A stretch of DNA of 37,279 bases from Hyphomicrobiales bacterium (GCA_009377755.1 WHTM01000047.1:1-37279); one strand, 5' to 3'; positions 1 through 9,258 are shown, numbered from the stretch's first letter. Numbers and translations: made by a program. Notes: generated by a model from the sequence alone, not told the origin.

Positions 1-379
1 AGGTTTTCGCCTCGTTGAGCGTCAGCCCGAGTTTTGTCATCACCGCCTTCGTCCAAGTCAGAGCCTCATCCGCGTGTCCACGGCTGAGGATGACGAAGTC
101 GTCGGCATAAGAGACGACGTGCGCGTGAAACCCATCGCCGCGTCTCGTCAGACGCCAATGCTTCAGGAAACGGTTCATGTAGATGACGGAGAGCAACGGA
201 CTGGCGACGCCGCCCTGAGGCGTGCCGCGCTTGTTGCTCTTGCCACCGCTCATGCGCCGTGTCCCATCGCCGTCCCGCTCCTCGACCGGCGCTCGCAGCC
301 ATAGCTTGATCAACCACAGCACGTTCCGGTCAACGATGCGGCGGGCCACCGATTTGAGGAGGTCCGCGTGCGGGATGTC
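1..379 (-). pseudogene. Group II intron-encoded reverse transcriptase, internal fragment
   Basis: Read on the minus strand, this segment is an uninterrupted reading frame with reverse-transcriptase palm motifs: DIPHADLLKSVARR, then GTPQGGVASPLLS, then SYADDFVILSRG. The YADD box holds the two metal-binding aspartates of LtrA-type maturase/reverse transcriptases, and GTPQGG is the motif just upstream of it. Only about 126 of the usual 400 or more residues are present. The frame runs off the window start and homology stops at about 379, where receptor-gene sequence begins. The upstream fingers, the maturase domain and the intron RNA domains are not visible here. The break lies inside the protein, so this is a rearranged fragment and not an intact intron boundary. 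Certain as a reverse-transcriptase fragment; the exact breakpoint is uncertain by a few bases. Confidence 0.85.
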
Positions 380-1136
380 AGACCATTTCGGCTTTGCCGA
401 TGGGGCGACCCTGGTTCGACTTGCCGCTCAAGGCCTGCGCGCGAAACAAGTTGTTGGGATACTGCAGACTGGTTCCTATGCCGTTATGACGCTACCTGAC
501 AGCGGCATTACGAAGCCGCAGGATCTAAACGGCAAAACTACTGGGTTTGCGCCAGGTAGTGCCAGTGATCAGATCTTTCCGGCCTTTGCGAAGAAGGCAG
601 GTATCGACTTCTCGAGTATCAAAGGGCTTTCCGTGGACCCGCCGACGAGGGACAGCCTGTTTCTGCTCAAACGGATTGATTTCAATATCGCTCTTGCGGT
701 TGCGCAACTGCCGATCTTGCAGGAGCGCTGCTCGTGCAAGCTCAACGTGATGAGGTTCTCCGACGCCGGCTTGAACCTGATGAACAACGGCATCGTGGCG
801 AGCGACAAGCTGATCGCCGAAAATCCTGATCTGGTCCGCCGTTTTGCAGCCGCTACCGTAGAATCCATAGCCGCAGCGGTTGCAAACCCTGCGAGCGGCG
901 TAGAAGCTTTCATGCAGTACGCTCAAAACGCCGGCCTCTCACGTGCAGTCGTTGCTGAGCAGTGGGACGAAGCAATGAAGCTTCTGCACACGCCTCGAAC
1001 AAAGGATCAGCCGTTCGGGGTGATGGCCGCGGAGGACTGGCAGGATACCATCGACCTGCTCACGGAGTATGTGAACCTGCCAAAAACGACCGTTACACCG
1101 CAGATGGTATTTACGAACGACTTCCTCCCACGATAA
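375..1136 (+). pseudogene. 5'-truncated NMT1/SsuA-type ABC substrate-binding protein
   Basis: The C-terminal 250 or so residues match periplasmic receptors of the nitrate/sulfonate/taurine/thiamine-precursor class (NMT1/THI5-like fold): FGFADGATLVRLAAQGL, then SYAVMTLPDSGITKPQDLNG and GFAPGSASDQIFPAFAKKAG. The signal peptide and first lobe, about 80-100 residues, are missing. An open frame continues upstream to 222, but that part is antisense to the reverse-transcriptase fragment and has no receptor character. ATG 375 is only the first Met near the join, with no convincing ribosome-binding site. No permease or ATPase lies beside it. It is a dead remnant unless the chimeric protein is expressed, which is unlikely because it has no export signal. 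Confidence 0.75.
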
Positions 1137-1235
1137 GCGAGGGCGCGGTTCGGGATGTAACGGCACATCTGATCAGAATCGCCTCTCGTCCTGAGGTCGC
1201 AAATACGGCGCGCGCTACGGCAGCGGTAGCGGCCG

Positions 1236-2051
1236 TCAGTCAGGCTGGATCTTGAACCCGCGCGGCATCGGCTCCTGCGAGCCCGGGCCGAACCAGGCAT
1301 CGAAGATCTTGGCCGCCTCGCCGGATGCCTCGATGTCGAGCAGAGCGCGGTTGATGGCGTCCTTGAAACGCGGTTCGCCCTTCTTCAAGGCGAATCCTAC
1401 GTTGCGCGACTTGGTGAAGTCTGGAAGAAACAGATAATCATCTGGGTGGCCGTCCTGTTGGACGATCGCGCGCAGCACGCTCTCGTCTGTTGGGAACGCT
1501 TCGACGCTGCCGTCCTTGAGCGCTGCGAAGGCAACGGCATAGTCCCGCACATACACGATGTCGACGCTTGGCACGACCTCTTTCAGGTTGCCGCCGGCGG
1601 TCGATGTGCTGGCCGATGATGCTTTCCGGCCGGCAAGCTGATGAACCGACGTGATGCCGCTCGATTTCTTGACAATCACCGCGTGCGGCGCGACGAAATA
1701 GATCACGCTGAAGTCAACGTCGCGCAGCCGCTCCGGCGTTCGCGTCATCGAGGTCGCGACGAAGTCGAGCTTGCCCTGCTGTAACATCGGGATGCGCTCG
1801 GCGCTCGACAGCGAAACGGTCTCTACCGCGATGCCAAGACGCTTGGCCACGGCTCGCACCAAGTCGATATCGTAGCCGACATGGTTGCTCTCGCCCGGCC
1901 GCTTGAAGGTGAACGGTGGCGTGGTGTCGCTGACGCCAACGATGATCTTGCCGCGGGCCTTGACCTCATCCAGCCTGTCCGCAGCCGCCGGCAGCACCAG
2001 CGTTGGCAGTATGGCCGATACTATGGCCGCCGCCACTATCGGGCGTTTCAT
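1236..2051 (-). CDS. Polar amino-acid ABC transporter substrate-binding protein (SBP_bac_3)
   Basis: This 271-residue protein is a periplasmic receptor of the polar amino-acid ABC uptake class. Residues 1-24 form a typical signal peptide (MKRPIV, a hydrophobic stretch, then a cleavage-like AAA). The mature part begins LDEVKARGKIIVGVSDTTPP and continues with HVGYDIDLVRAVAKRLG and SMTRTPERLRDVDFS, the hallmark blocks of family 3 receptors. The stop lies at 1236. The start is well supported: an AAAGGA ribosome-binding site sits about 6 bases before the ATG. No cognate permease or ATPase is next to it, so it is an orphan here. The neighbours on both sides are remnants. The ligand cannot be read from sequence; polar or aromatic amino acids or related acids are typical for the family. 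Confidence 0.9.
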   Translation of the reverse strand: MKRPIVAAAIVSAILPTLVLPAAADRLDEVKARGKIIVGVSDTTPPFTFKRPGESNHVGYDIDLVRAVAKRLGIAVETVSLSSAERIPMLQQGKLDFVATSMTRTPERLRDVDFSVIYFVAPHAVIVKKSSGITSVHQLAGRKASSASTSTAGGNLKEVVPSVDIVYVRDYAVAFAALKDGSVEAFPTDESVLRAIVQQDGHPDDYLFLPDFTKSRNVGFALKKGEPRFKDAINRALLDIEASGEAAKIFDAWFGPGSQEPMPRGFKIQPD

Positions 2052-2782
2052 GGTGGTTCCTTTCCATGGTCACGGCAAAAGCATGTTATCCTATATTGTC
2101 CCTGTCGATTCCAACACATCGGCGAAGTGGCGGTCGGCACAAATCAGAACATGGCGTCGGCGATGTTTGCAATTGCCTCCCTTTTATCCGCATGCTGTGC
2201 AACCGTTTGTCGCGGGCGGATTGAAGCCACGATTCCGGGGTTGCTGCCTGCATCTGGCGCCGCGATTTGAGCAGACCCCAAACGAACAGTTCGAGCGTGT
2301 GCAGCAGGGCAAGCATCCCAACGCATGATGCCCTGATTCTCTCTCACCGCACGAGCCATGCGCCGGATGGAATTTTCGGAAAGGACCGGGCCGGAGCGTA
2401 GGCACGAGGACCTGTTCGACAATAAGCGAGGAAGGCCTCGCCGTTGATCGGTCCATCGATCACGCCGGTGCCTCGATGCGATCCGAGCGCAACGCCGCGA
2501 GGAAGGTCAGTGTGCGCCAGCGGCCATTCGACACCTGTGTCACCAAATCCCCTGGCCCGCAGCCATTCGCGCTCTCCCGCAATCGCGTAAGGCCACCGCC
2601 AGCCGACCTTCCTGGCCGCCGTAATGCCGGTCGCTCGGTACCGCTATGACCACCTCCACCACGCTGGCAACACTGACCTTGAAGGTGCCCGCCACCATTC
2701 GGCAGGTTCGCCCTCTTGGTAGTTTACGCCGAATTTGGCACAAAGGTAGCGTATCGCGGCGATATACTGGGTACCATCGTGT
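2052..2782. other. Non-coding/decayed stretch between receptor gene and ubiD
   Basis: No intact gene was found in these 730 bases. The part next to 2051 should carry the promoter of the minus-strand receptor gene. The middle holds a frameshifted IS630-type transposase remnant (listed separately). From about 2600 to 2780 short peptides can be read on either strand but none is recognised. The junction with the UbiD reading frame near 2783-2840 looks like a break, because UbiD similarity starts abruptly without a good start site. Confidence 0.5.
2385..2528 (-). pseudogene. IS630-family transposase remnant, frameshifted
   Basis: On the minus strand three short pieces in successive frames rebuild a conserved IS630-type block. 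The first reads NGRWRTLTFLAALRSDRIEAP, after which that frame stops. The second reads GVIDGPINGEAFLAY. The third reads IVEQVLVPTLRPG. Together they match the central region of IS630/Tc1-mariner transposases just before the second catalytic aspartate. The sequence after LRPG no longer resembles the family, so the rest of the DDE domain is gone. At least two frameshifts are needed. It is a short but specific match; the boundaries are approximate. Confidence 0.6.
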
Positions 2783-4246
2783 GTGGCTGTCGACCGATCG
2801 AGGCACCTGGTCGTGACCTGTGAAAATCCGCCGATCGAACTCTCCAGCTATCTGTTGTCGCTTGGTCGAGCGGTGTTTCAGACCGCACATTCGCTCTCGG
2901 TCGTCCAGGAGATCACGGCGCTGCAGCACCTCCTGGGCCGCGCCGGGCGCTATCCGGTCATCCACGTCCCGCAACCTCGGCTCGTGGACGGCCGCACTAG
3001 CGAGATTGGCCTCGTAACGAATCTGTGCGCTAGCCGGGAACTGATGGCGCATGCCTTGAGCATATCCGATCATCGTGAGTGCGCCCGGACATTCGCATCA
3101 CGGGCATCGACGGGGATTGCGCCTGTAGATGTGGGGCGCGGGCAGGCGCCCGTTCAGCAATTGGTCGCGCAAGGCGGCGACATCGACTTGCGCCAGCTTC
3201 CGGCGCTGCGGCAGCACGTGTTCGACGTCGGTCACTACGTGACCGCGGGTCACTGCTCCACGATCGAGCCGGACAGCGGCGCCGACAACACATCGATCCA
3301 GCGATGCTGGGTGAAGGGCCAACGGCTGCTGAGCTTCTTTCCCTATTCAGGTTCGCACAACGCCCGCAACGTTGAAAAATTCTGGGCGCGCGGCGAGCCT
3401 TGTCCGGTCGCGATATGGATCGGACATCATCCTGCCGTCGTGATCGGCAGCCAGGCGAAGCTGGCCTATCCGGAAAGTCATTGGTCTGCCGCCGGTGGGA
3501 TCGCCGGCCAATCCATCCGGATGGTGCCGACGATCACCCATGGCGATCGCCTCAAGGTGCCTGCCGATGCTGAAATTGTCATTGAGGGTTGGATCCCGCC
3601 ACATCGGCTGGAGGCGGACGGGCCGTTCGCCGAATATCCGGGCTATGTCGGCGTTCAGATTGCCACGCCGGTGATCGAAGTCACCTGCCTAACGCGCCGG
3701 CGTGAGGCGATCCTCCACGATTTCGGCGGTGGGCTCGAGGATCATCTCATTCCGGAAAACATGGCGATGGAGGGTAAGGTCTACACCCTAGTGAAGCCGG
3801 TGGCGCCGACCCTCATCAATGTCCACGTTCCTTTTTCGGGTCGGCGCTTTCACGCCTATCTGCAATTTCGCGATCCGCCTCGCGGCGAGGTCAGGGACGC
3901 ACTGATGGCTGCGCTTGCGTATCGGCGCTTGCGGACCGTTGTCGCGGTCGATGAAGACATCGATATCTTCGACGATCGGTCGGTGCTCTGGGCGATGTCG
4001 ACGCGGGTCCAATGGCATCGCGATACGATCGAGGCCGACGGGCTGACGCATGGAAACCTCGATCCTTCCCTTCCGCTCGGCGCAACGACGGTGACCAAGC
4101 TCGGGATCGACGCCACGCTGCCGCCCGCGCCGGCCTATGGCCTACCCAAGCCGGTTGCACCTCGCAATGCCGTCAGCGACAGCGCGCTCGCGGCAGCGGC
4201 CAAGGCCTTGAAGGAGGTCGACATGACCGGATGGCCGAGCACATGA
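2783..4246 (+). CDS. UbiD-family prenylated-FMN-dependent (de)carboxylase
   Basis: UbiD-family enzymes use prenylated FMN to decarboxylate, or carboxylate, aromatic and unsaturated acids in the cytoplasm. This 487-residue protein has the family blocks in order: SVVQEITALQHLLGRAGRYP (residues 39-58), DNTSIQRCWVKG (168-179), HNARNVEKFWARGEPCPVA (192-210), the GHHPAV block near 214, and ADGPFAEYPGY (278-288), which carries the acidic active-site residues. The C-terminal half, including VDEDIDIFDDRSVLWAM, is complete. The start is doubtful: GTG 2783 opens the frame, but there is no clear ribosome-binding site and the first 20 or so residues look foreign, so the native N-terminus may be lost. A zinc-ribbon gene overlaps the 3' end. 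The partner UbiX, which makes the cofactor, is not intact in this window. The substrate is unknown; phenolic acid decarboxylases of the gallate/vanillate type are one option. Confidence 0.9.
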   Translation: MAVDRSRHLVVTCENPPIELSSYLLSLGRAVFQTAHSLSVVQEITALQHLLGRAGRYPVIHVPQPRLVDGRTSEIGLVTNLCASRELMAHALSISDHRECARTFASRASTGIAPVDVGRGQAPVQQLVAQGGDIDLRQLPALRQHVFDVGHYVTAGHCSTIEPDSGADNTSIQRCWVKGQRLLSFFPYSGSHNARNVEKFWARGEPCPVAIWIGHHPAVVIGSQAKLAYPESHWSAAGGIAGQSIRMVPTITHGDRLKVPADAEIVIEGWIPPHRLEADGPFAEYPGYVGVQIATPVIEVTCLTRRREAILHDFGGGLEDHLIPENMAMEGKVYTLVKPVAPTLINVHVPFSGRRFHAYLQFRDPPRGEVRDALMAALAYRRLRTVVAVDEDIDIFDDRSVLWAMSTRVQWHRDTIEADGLTHGNLDPSLPLGATTVTKLGIDATLPPAPAYGLPKPVAPRNAVSDSALAAAAKALKEVDMTGWPST

Positions 4247-4425
4247 ACACGCCACTTCCCCATTGGGAAAAGTCAGGCAACGTGATGTGGGTGTCCTGCC
4301 GTTCCTGCCGCGAGTGGTTTCCATGCGCCGCCGAGCTTGTCTCGCAGAACAAGATTGAACTCGTCTGTCCGCATTGCGCCGCCTGCTTCAAGCCGGCCGA
4401 CGCAGCCGACACGATGAATCCTTAG
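4231..4425 (+). CDS. Small zinc-ribbon protein, possible UbiD partner subunit
   Basis: This 64-residue protein (ATG 4231; ATG 4243 is an alternative) overlaps the end of the ubiD gene by 16 bases, so the two are co-translated. It contains two CxxC knuckles, VSCRSCREWF and LVCPHCAACF, about 23 residues apart, which should bind one zinc. Bacterial phenolic-acid decarboxylases of the UbiD type often come with a small cysteine-rich third subunit (BsdD/VdcD/LpdD), and the position fits such a role. Direct similarity to those subunits is not obvious by eye, so that role is inferred. It could also be a generic MJ0042-type zinc ribbon. Confidence 0.7.
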   Translation: MAEHMNTPLPHWEKSGNVMWVSCRSCREWFPCAAELVSQNKIELVCPHCAACFKPADAADTMNP

Positions 4426-4446
4426 AGCAAGAGCTGTGACGTCGTC

Positions 4447-6165
4447 TCAGGAGCGGCGTCCGTAAACATCCGCTGCCGCCTGCTCAGACACATATCCTTC
4501 GGCAATGTCGCGCGCGATGAGCGCCTGATCGCGCGCGCTCGGCGGACCGTAACCACCGCCGCCACCGGTGTAGATGAAGACCCGATCGCCTCTTTCCAAA
4601 TGGATATCGGAGGCCTTCAGGACCCATTGCCGTGGCTGGCCGGGACGTTCGATTTCGACGTAGCCTGGGGCGCCATCGCTGCCGCCATGAAGCCCCCACG
4701 GCGGACAAAAGAAGCGCTCGAAGGTGACAGCCAGATTGCACGACGCGTCGACATGATAGACCTTGATCAGTCCCGTGCCGCCCCGGTAGGTGCCGGCGCC
4801 GGCGGAATCCTGGCGAAAGCCGTAGGCCTCGACGGTCAGCGGATACATGGCCTCCTGCGCTTCGACCGGCACATCGAGCGTGTCGCCGTGTGTCATCGTT
4901 TTCAGTGGACCCGATCCATCCCGGTCGCGTCCCGCGCCCCAGCCGCCGAGCGCCGTATCGAGATGGCTGAACAACGCACCCGTCCGCGGATTATGGCCGT
5001 GGAACCGATGCGAGCCGAACGAGGCGTGATGCCCGGCCGCGATCCGTTCGGGCACGGCGTCCGCCATAGCCCGCAGGATCGTCTCCACGACGCTGGCCAG
5101 CGGGGCGCTATAGCGAGCCAGTGGCGCGCGCGGACCCGCGCTGAGGAATTTTCCATCGGGCAGGATGACATCGAGCGGGCGGAAGCTGCCGTCGTTGGTC
5201 GGGTCGCTGGGGGAGGTGAGATACTTGAATGCGATTCTCGCCGCGGTTACCCCCCCGCCCTGGGCACCGGAATTGAATGGTCCCTTCAACTGACCGGCGA
5301 CCTCCGAGAAATCGATGGTCATCCGCTCGCCCTGGACCGTCACCGAGATGCGGATCGGAATGCGCTTCCCGACCTCGACGCCGTCGTCATCGAGGAAGGA
5401 CTCGGCAACGTATGTTCCATCCGGGATCGCATGCACCGCAGCGACCGCACCGGCCTCGCTCTGCTGCCACATGGCCTGGATGGCCGCGAGCACTTGCTCC
5501 TGGCCGTGCTTGACGATCATGGCTTCGAACAGCGCACGTCCCTTGAGACAACCGGACAACTGCGCTTCCATGTCGCCGAGCGTCTGCTCGGGAAAGCGCG
5601 TGTTGGCCTGCAGCAGGCGGTACACTTCCGGGACCGGTTCGCCGCGCCGCCGCAGCTTGAGCGTCGGGAACTGGACGCCTTCCTGAAAAATGTCGGTGGA
5701 GTCCGTCGATGCGGAGGAGCCGATGTAACGGCCGCCAACGTCGGTCCAATGAGCGATGATCGTCATGAACCCGACGATGTCGCCGCTTCCGCCGAGCCCG
5801 AAGACCGGAGTATACATCACCACGTTGTTGAGATGCTGGCCGAGTGTCGCGGGATCATTGGTCAGAACAACATCGCCCGGCTCCAGCCCTTCGCGGCCGT
5901 AATATCGCAGGCCATCCTTCACCGCGTATTCGAGCACATTGGCGAGGAACAGCGGGATGCCGCCACGCGGCATTGCGATGAGGCGTCCTTCGGCGTCGAC
6001 GAGACCGACCGCATAGTCCTTGTATTCATAGATCAATGGGCTGTAGGCCGTACGGGTCAGATCGACCTCGATCTCCTCCGGAATCGACTGGAGCCCGTGA
6101 CGAATGATCTCGAGGGCAATCGGGTCGACCTCGATGGCGACTGGGAACTTCGGAACAACGGTCAT
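4447..6165 (-). CDS. Hydantoinase/oxoprolinase family subunit B (HyuB-type)
   Basis: This 572-residue cytoplasmic protein matches the HyuB family: VDPIALEIIRHGLQSIPEEI at the N-terminus, DVVLTNDPATLGQHLNNVVM, FMTIIAHWTDVGG and the glycine-rich GGGGGYGPPSARD near the end, all in the usual order and length. HyuB pairs with HyuA in ATP-dependent N-methylhydantoinase, 5-oxoprolinase, acetone/acetophenone carboxylase and caprolactamase-type enzymes. Its start codon overlaps the hyuA stop by four bases, so the subunits are translationally coupled. It is the last gene of a minus-strand operon with a fumarylacetoacetase-fold hydrolase and an ABC importer. It converges with the ubiD pair, leaving only 21 bases and no clear terminator. 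The substrate cannot be deduced from these motifs. Confidence 0.93.
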   Translation of the reverse strand: MTVVPKFPVAIEVDPIALEIIRHGLQSIPEEIEVDLTRTAYSPLIYEYKDYAVGLVDAEGRLIAMPRGGIPLFLANVLEYAVKDGLRYYGREGLEPGDVVLTNDPATLGQHLNNVVMYTPVFGLGGSGDIVGFMTIIAHWTDVGGRYIGSSASTDSTDIFQEGVQFPTLKLRRRGEPVPEVYRLLQANTRFPEQTLGDMEAQLSGCLKGRALFEAMIVKHGQEQVLAAIQAMWQQSEAGAVAAVHAIPDGTYVAESFLDDDGVEVGKRIPIRISVTVQGERMTIDFSEVAGQLKGPFNSGAQGGGVTAARIAFKYLTSPSDPTNDGSFRPLDVILPDGKFLSAGPRAPLARYSAPLASVVETILRAMADAVPERIAAGHHASFGSHRFHGHNPRTGALFSHLDTALGGWGAGRDRDGSGPLKTMTHGDTLDVPVEAQEAMYPLTVEAYGFRQDSAGAGTYRGGTGLIKVYHVDASCNLAVTFERFFCPPWGLHGGSDGAPGYVEIERPGQPRQWVLKASDIHLERGDRVFIYTGGGGGYGPPSARDQALIARDIAEGYVSEQAAADVYGRRS

Positions 6166-8234
6166 GATCTTGCCTGTCTATCCTCGACGCCGATACTGAC
6201 CCGGATCTCCCCGAGCGACCCGACGGTGAACCGATCGGCGGGGCCGATCAGCGTGGTTGATCCGTATTCCTCGATCAGCGCCGGACCTTCGCCCGAGAAC
6301 CCGGCAGGCAGCGTTTCTCGCTGGTAGACCTTTGTCGGGCGATGGCCGGCCTCGGCGAAATAGACATTGCGCTCGTGAAAGGCGGGTTGGCTGCCCGGCT
6401 CCGGCAGTTGCATGAGGCGCGTGATGTCGGGGCGGCTCATGCGTGAATGGGCGGCTGCTCGCAGCGTGACCACATCCACCGGGTTGACCGAATCGGCATG
6501 CCCGTAGCGCGCCCGGTAGACCTCCTCGAACTGTCGCCGCAATGCCTTGACGTCCTTGATATCCGCGATCGGCGTCTCGACCGCATGGACTTGGCCGCGA
6601 TAGCGCATCTCGGCTGAGCGGCTGAAGACGACGTCGTGCGCGGTACCATCGCTTTCGAGCGTCCGGCGCAGAGCCGCTTCCATCGTCTGATAGGCCTGCT
6701 CCATGCCGGGGAGAACGGCCTCATTGAGCGGTTGCAGCAGGGTGACCGAGTCCTGCACGCGGATGTCCGACAGGAGCATTCCGAGAGCGGAGAACACGCC
6801 GGGCTCCGGCGGAATGAGTACCGTTGGGATATGCATCTCACGGGCGAGATCCACCGCATGCAGCGGCCCGCCGCCACCATACGCAAACAACACAAAGTCG
6901 CGTGGGTCCTGCCCCCGCTCCAGCGTGATGCGCCGGATCGCCTTCGCCATTGTGACCTGGGTGATTGCCAGAATGCCGTGGGCAACCCGGACGAAACTGT
7001 CCTCATCGCTGTAGCCGAGCGGCGCGGAAAGTCGCTTGACCACAGCTTGGCGCGCGCCTTCCACGTCGAGCTTCAGTTCACCACCGTGAAACTTTGCGGG
7101 ATCAAGACGGCCGAGCAGGAGATTGGCGTCGGTTACTGTCGGCTCGGTCCCGCCGCGACCGTAGGCGACGGGGCCGGGGTCGGAGCCGGCGCTGCGTGGA
7201 CCGACCGAAAGCCGGCCCTGCTCGTCGACGGAGGCGATCGAGCCTCCACCGGCGCCGACCTCGACGACGGCAAGCACGGCCGCCTTGATCGGAAAGCCGC
7301 GGTCATATCCGCCCACGTAGTAGACCGGATCAACGGCGAAGTGGCCGTTCTGCACCAGCGCGCATTTTGCGGTGGTGCCGCCCGTGTCGAAAGCAATCAC
7401 GTTCTTCAGGCCCATGGCTTCTGCATACGCAGCGGCGCCGATACAGCCTCCGATGGGCCCGGATTCGACGATCTGAATCGGCTCGACCAGGGTGCGTTCG
7501 AGCGACAGCACACCTCCCATCGATCCCATCATGAAGATACGGCCGGCAAATCCGTCGTTCTTGAGCTGCTGCTCGATCCGGCTCAAGTATCCGCGGACGC
7601 GCGGCCCAACATAGGCGTTCGCGGCCGCCGTTGCGGCACGCTCGTATTCGTACCACTCACGACTGAGCGCCGTTGCGCGCGTGACAAAGACGTCAGCCGG
7701 CAGCAGATCGCGCAGCCAATCGGCAACCCGCTCCTCGTGCGCCGGCGACAGGTACGCATTGATGAAGGAGATTCCCACCGCCTTCACCTTCGCCGCACTG
7801 AGCTGTTCAGCGAGTGCCACGACCTCGGCGCGATCGGGAGCAATTACGGGGTCGCCGCGGCCGTCCATGCGTTCGGTGACTTCAAATCGAAGACTACGCT
7901 GAACCAGTGGCGGATCGCGCCGGTAGAACAGGTCGAAAGGATTCGGCCGATTGCCGCGTCCGATCTCAAGCACGTCGCGGAAGCCACGCGTGGTGACGAG
8001 GGCGGTCCGGGCGCCGGTGCGCTCGATCAGCGTATTGATGACCAGCGTGGTCCCATGCTTGAAGAATTCCAGTTCGTCGACCGGAATATCCGCCTTGTGG
8101 ATGCAGTCCTGGATACCGTCGATCAGATCGCCGTAAGTGGTCAGGCTCTTGGTAAACCGAATTTGTCCTTCATCCGGCGCATAGCCGGCAAGGTCGGTGA
8201 ATGTGCCTCCGGTATCGACGGCAAGCATGAACAT
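6162..8234 (-). CDS. Hydantoinase/oxoprolinase family subunit A (HyuA-type, ATP-binding)
   Basis: This 690-residue protein carries the two sugar-kinase/Hsp70-like phosphate loops expected in HyuA: DTGGTFTDLAGY near residues 7-18 and AFDTGGTTAKCALV near 281-294. It also has the FFKHGTTLVINTLIERTG block (58-74) and the glycine-rich FAYGGGGPLHAVDLARE segment. In the family this subunit binds ATP and activates a carbonyl, for example of hydantoins, oxoproline, lactams or ketones, for hydrolysis or carboxylation by the A-B complex. It overlaps hyuB by four bases. The start at 8234 gives MFMLAVDTGG; a second Met two codons on is equally possible. The protein is full length with no broken motif. Confidence 0.93.
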   Translation of the reverse strand: MFMLAVDTGGTFTDLAGYAPDEGQIRFTKSLTTYGDLIDGIQDCIHKADIPVDELEFFKHGTTLVINTLIERTGARTALVTTRGFRDVLEIGRGNRPNPFDLFYRRDPPLVQRSLRFEVTERMDGRGDPVIAPDRAEVVALAEQLSAAKVKAVGISFINAYLSPAHEERVADWLRDLLPADVFVTRATALSREWYEYERAATAAANAYVGPRVRGYLSRIEQQLKNDGFAGRIFMMGSMGGVLSLERTLVEPIQIVESGPIGGCIGAAAYAEAMGLKNVIAFDTGGTTAKCALVQNGHFAVDPVYYVGGYDRGFPIKAAVLAVVEVGAGGGSIASVDEQGRLSVGPRSAGSDPGPVAYGRGGTEPTVTDANLLLGRLDPAKFHGGELKLDVEGARQAVVKRLSAPLGYSDEDSFVRVAHGILAITQVTMAKAIRRITLERGQDPRDFVLFAYGGGGPLHAVDLAREMHIPTVLIPPEPGVFSALGMLLSDIRVQDSVTLLQPLNEAVLPGMEQAYQTMEAALRRTLESDGTAHDVVFSRSAEMRYRGQVHAVETPIADIKDVKALRRQFEEVYRARYGHADSVNPVDVVTLRAAAHSRMSRPDITRLMQLPEPGSQPAFHERNVYFAEAGHRPTKVYQRETLPAGFSGEGPALIEEYGSTTLIGPADRFTVGSLGEIRVSIGVEDRQARS

Positions 8235-8319
8235 TGACAGTCTCTCCGTCCTCGCAGGATCGCTCCAGCGAATTCTCCTAATGGTCCGTCGGCGATTACC
8301 GGCGAGCCGGATTATGCTC

Positions 8320-9258
8320 TCAAGCGATCCGCGTGGTGAGGACGCCGATCTGCGGCACCTCGGCTTCCACCACGTCGCCGGGCTTGAGGTACCACGGTCG
8401 CGGATCCGGCTTGTGCGCGACCGCGACGCCGCCCGGCGTTCCCGAGCAGATGATGTCGCCGGGAAACAGGACGAGGCGTGACCAAAACGAAATCAGCCGC
8501 GCAAAGCTGTGGATCATGTCATTGCAGCTCGACGTCTGCCGTGTTTCGCCGTTGACCCGCAACACCACATTGAGCGCTTGCGGATCAGGCACTTCATCGG
8601 CGGTCAGAATCCATGGGCCGATCGGGCCGGCACCGGGAAAATTCTTTCCGACCATGACCATACGATTCTCCATTTCGGTGAACTGCCATTCCCGGGCCGA
8701 AAGGTCGTTGAACACCGTGTAGCCGAACACAGCGTCGAGGGCTTGTGTCTCTGACTCACGTTCAATCCGCTGTCCGATGATGGCTGCGATTTCGACCTCA
8801 TAGTCGAAGTCGGTGACATCGACGGGGCGCTCGACCGATGCGTTGTGGGGAACGAGGTTTTCCGAAAACTTTACGAACCCGGTAGGAATTGACCGTTGAT
8901 CGGTCGCGCCACTGCGTGCGGCCCAGAGCTGTTTGGATTCGTCCAGGTGCCGGCCAAAATTGCGTCCGGCGCAAAGGCACTTGCCCGGCCGGTTCGGAAC
9001 CAGCCACTGCGTCGTTGCCGGATCACCGAACCAGGCTTCCTCGCCGTCGCGGCGCGCTTTGTCGGCGATCTCTGCAATTTTCGGCAGCAGGCTTCTACCC
9101 GATGCAATGATCGCGTCGAGCGATGCGAATTCGGGAGTATTATGCTTGAGCTGGGCGCTCGCAACAGCGAGGTCGAGCACTTTCGTTTGGCCGCCGAACT
9201 CGACCAGGACTCCTGTCGCCTCACGCGTACCCTGACCTACATACCTTCCAATCTTCAT
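8320..9258 (-). CDS. Fumarylacetoacetate hydrolase-fold family protein
   Basis: The product is 312 residues if it starts at ATG 9258, which has AAGGA seven bases upstream; the open frame reaches further back but without family similarity. It has an N-terminal cap (MKIGRYVGQG), the metal-ligand segment VTDFDYEVEIAAIIG, in which the two glutamates and a later aspartate bind the cation, and the FAH signatures FNDLSAREWQ, GKNFPGAGPIGPW and GDIICSGTPGGVA. Such enzymes cleave C-C bonds of acylpyruvates or oxaloacetate, or isomerise and decarboxylate catabolic oxo-acids. It lies 85 bases upstream of hyuA in the same operon, so it probably handles a product of the HyuA/HyuB reaction. The specific reaction is not evident from sequence. 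Confidence 0.92.
   Translation of the reverse strand: MKIGRYVGQGTREATGVLVEFGGQTKVLDLAVASAQLKHNTPEFASLDAIIASGRSLLPKIAEIADKARRDGEEAWFGDPATTQWLVPNRPGKCLCAGRNFGRHLDESKQLWAARSGATDQRSIPTGFVKFSENLVPHNASVERPVDVTDFDYEVEIAAIIGQRIERESETQALDAVFGYTVFNDLSAREWQFTEMENRMVMVGKNFPGAGPIGPWILTADEVPDPQALNVVLRVNGETRQTSSCNDMIHSFARLISFWSRLVLFPGDIICSGTPGGVAVAHKPDPRPWYLKPGDVVEAEVPQIGVLTTRIA

Noticed and set aside
22-379. Complete group II intron with RNA domain V/VI
   Set aside because: Only the reverse-transcriptase palm coding part is present, so no ribozyme domains can be annotated.
4600-6327. 575-codon plus-strand open frame
   Set aside because: It lies fully antisense to HyuB/HyuA, has no recognisable motif and reflects GC-rich codon use on the opposite strand.
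6636-8237. 533-codon plus-strand open frame
   Set aside because: Antisense to the complete, motif-bearing HyuA gene; no domain or start signal.
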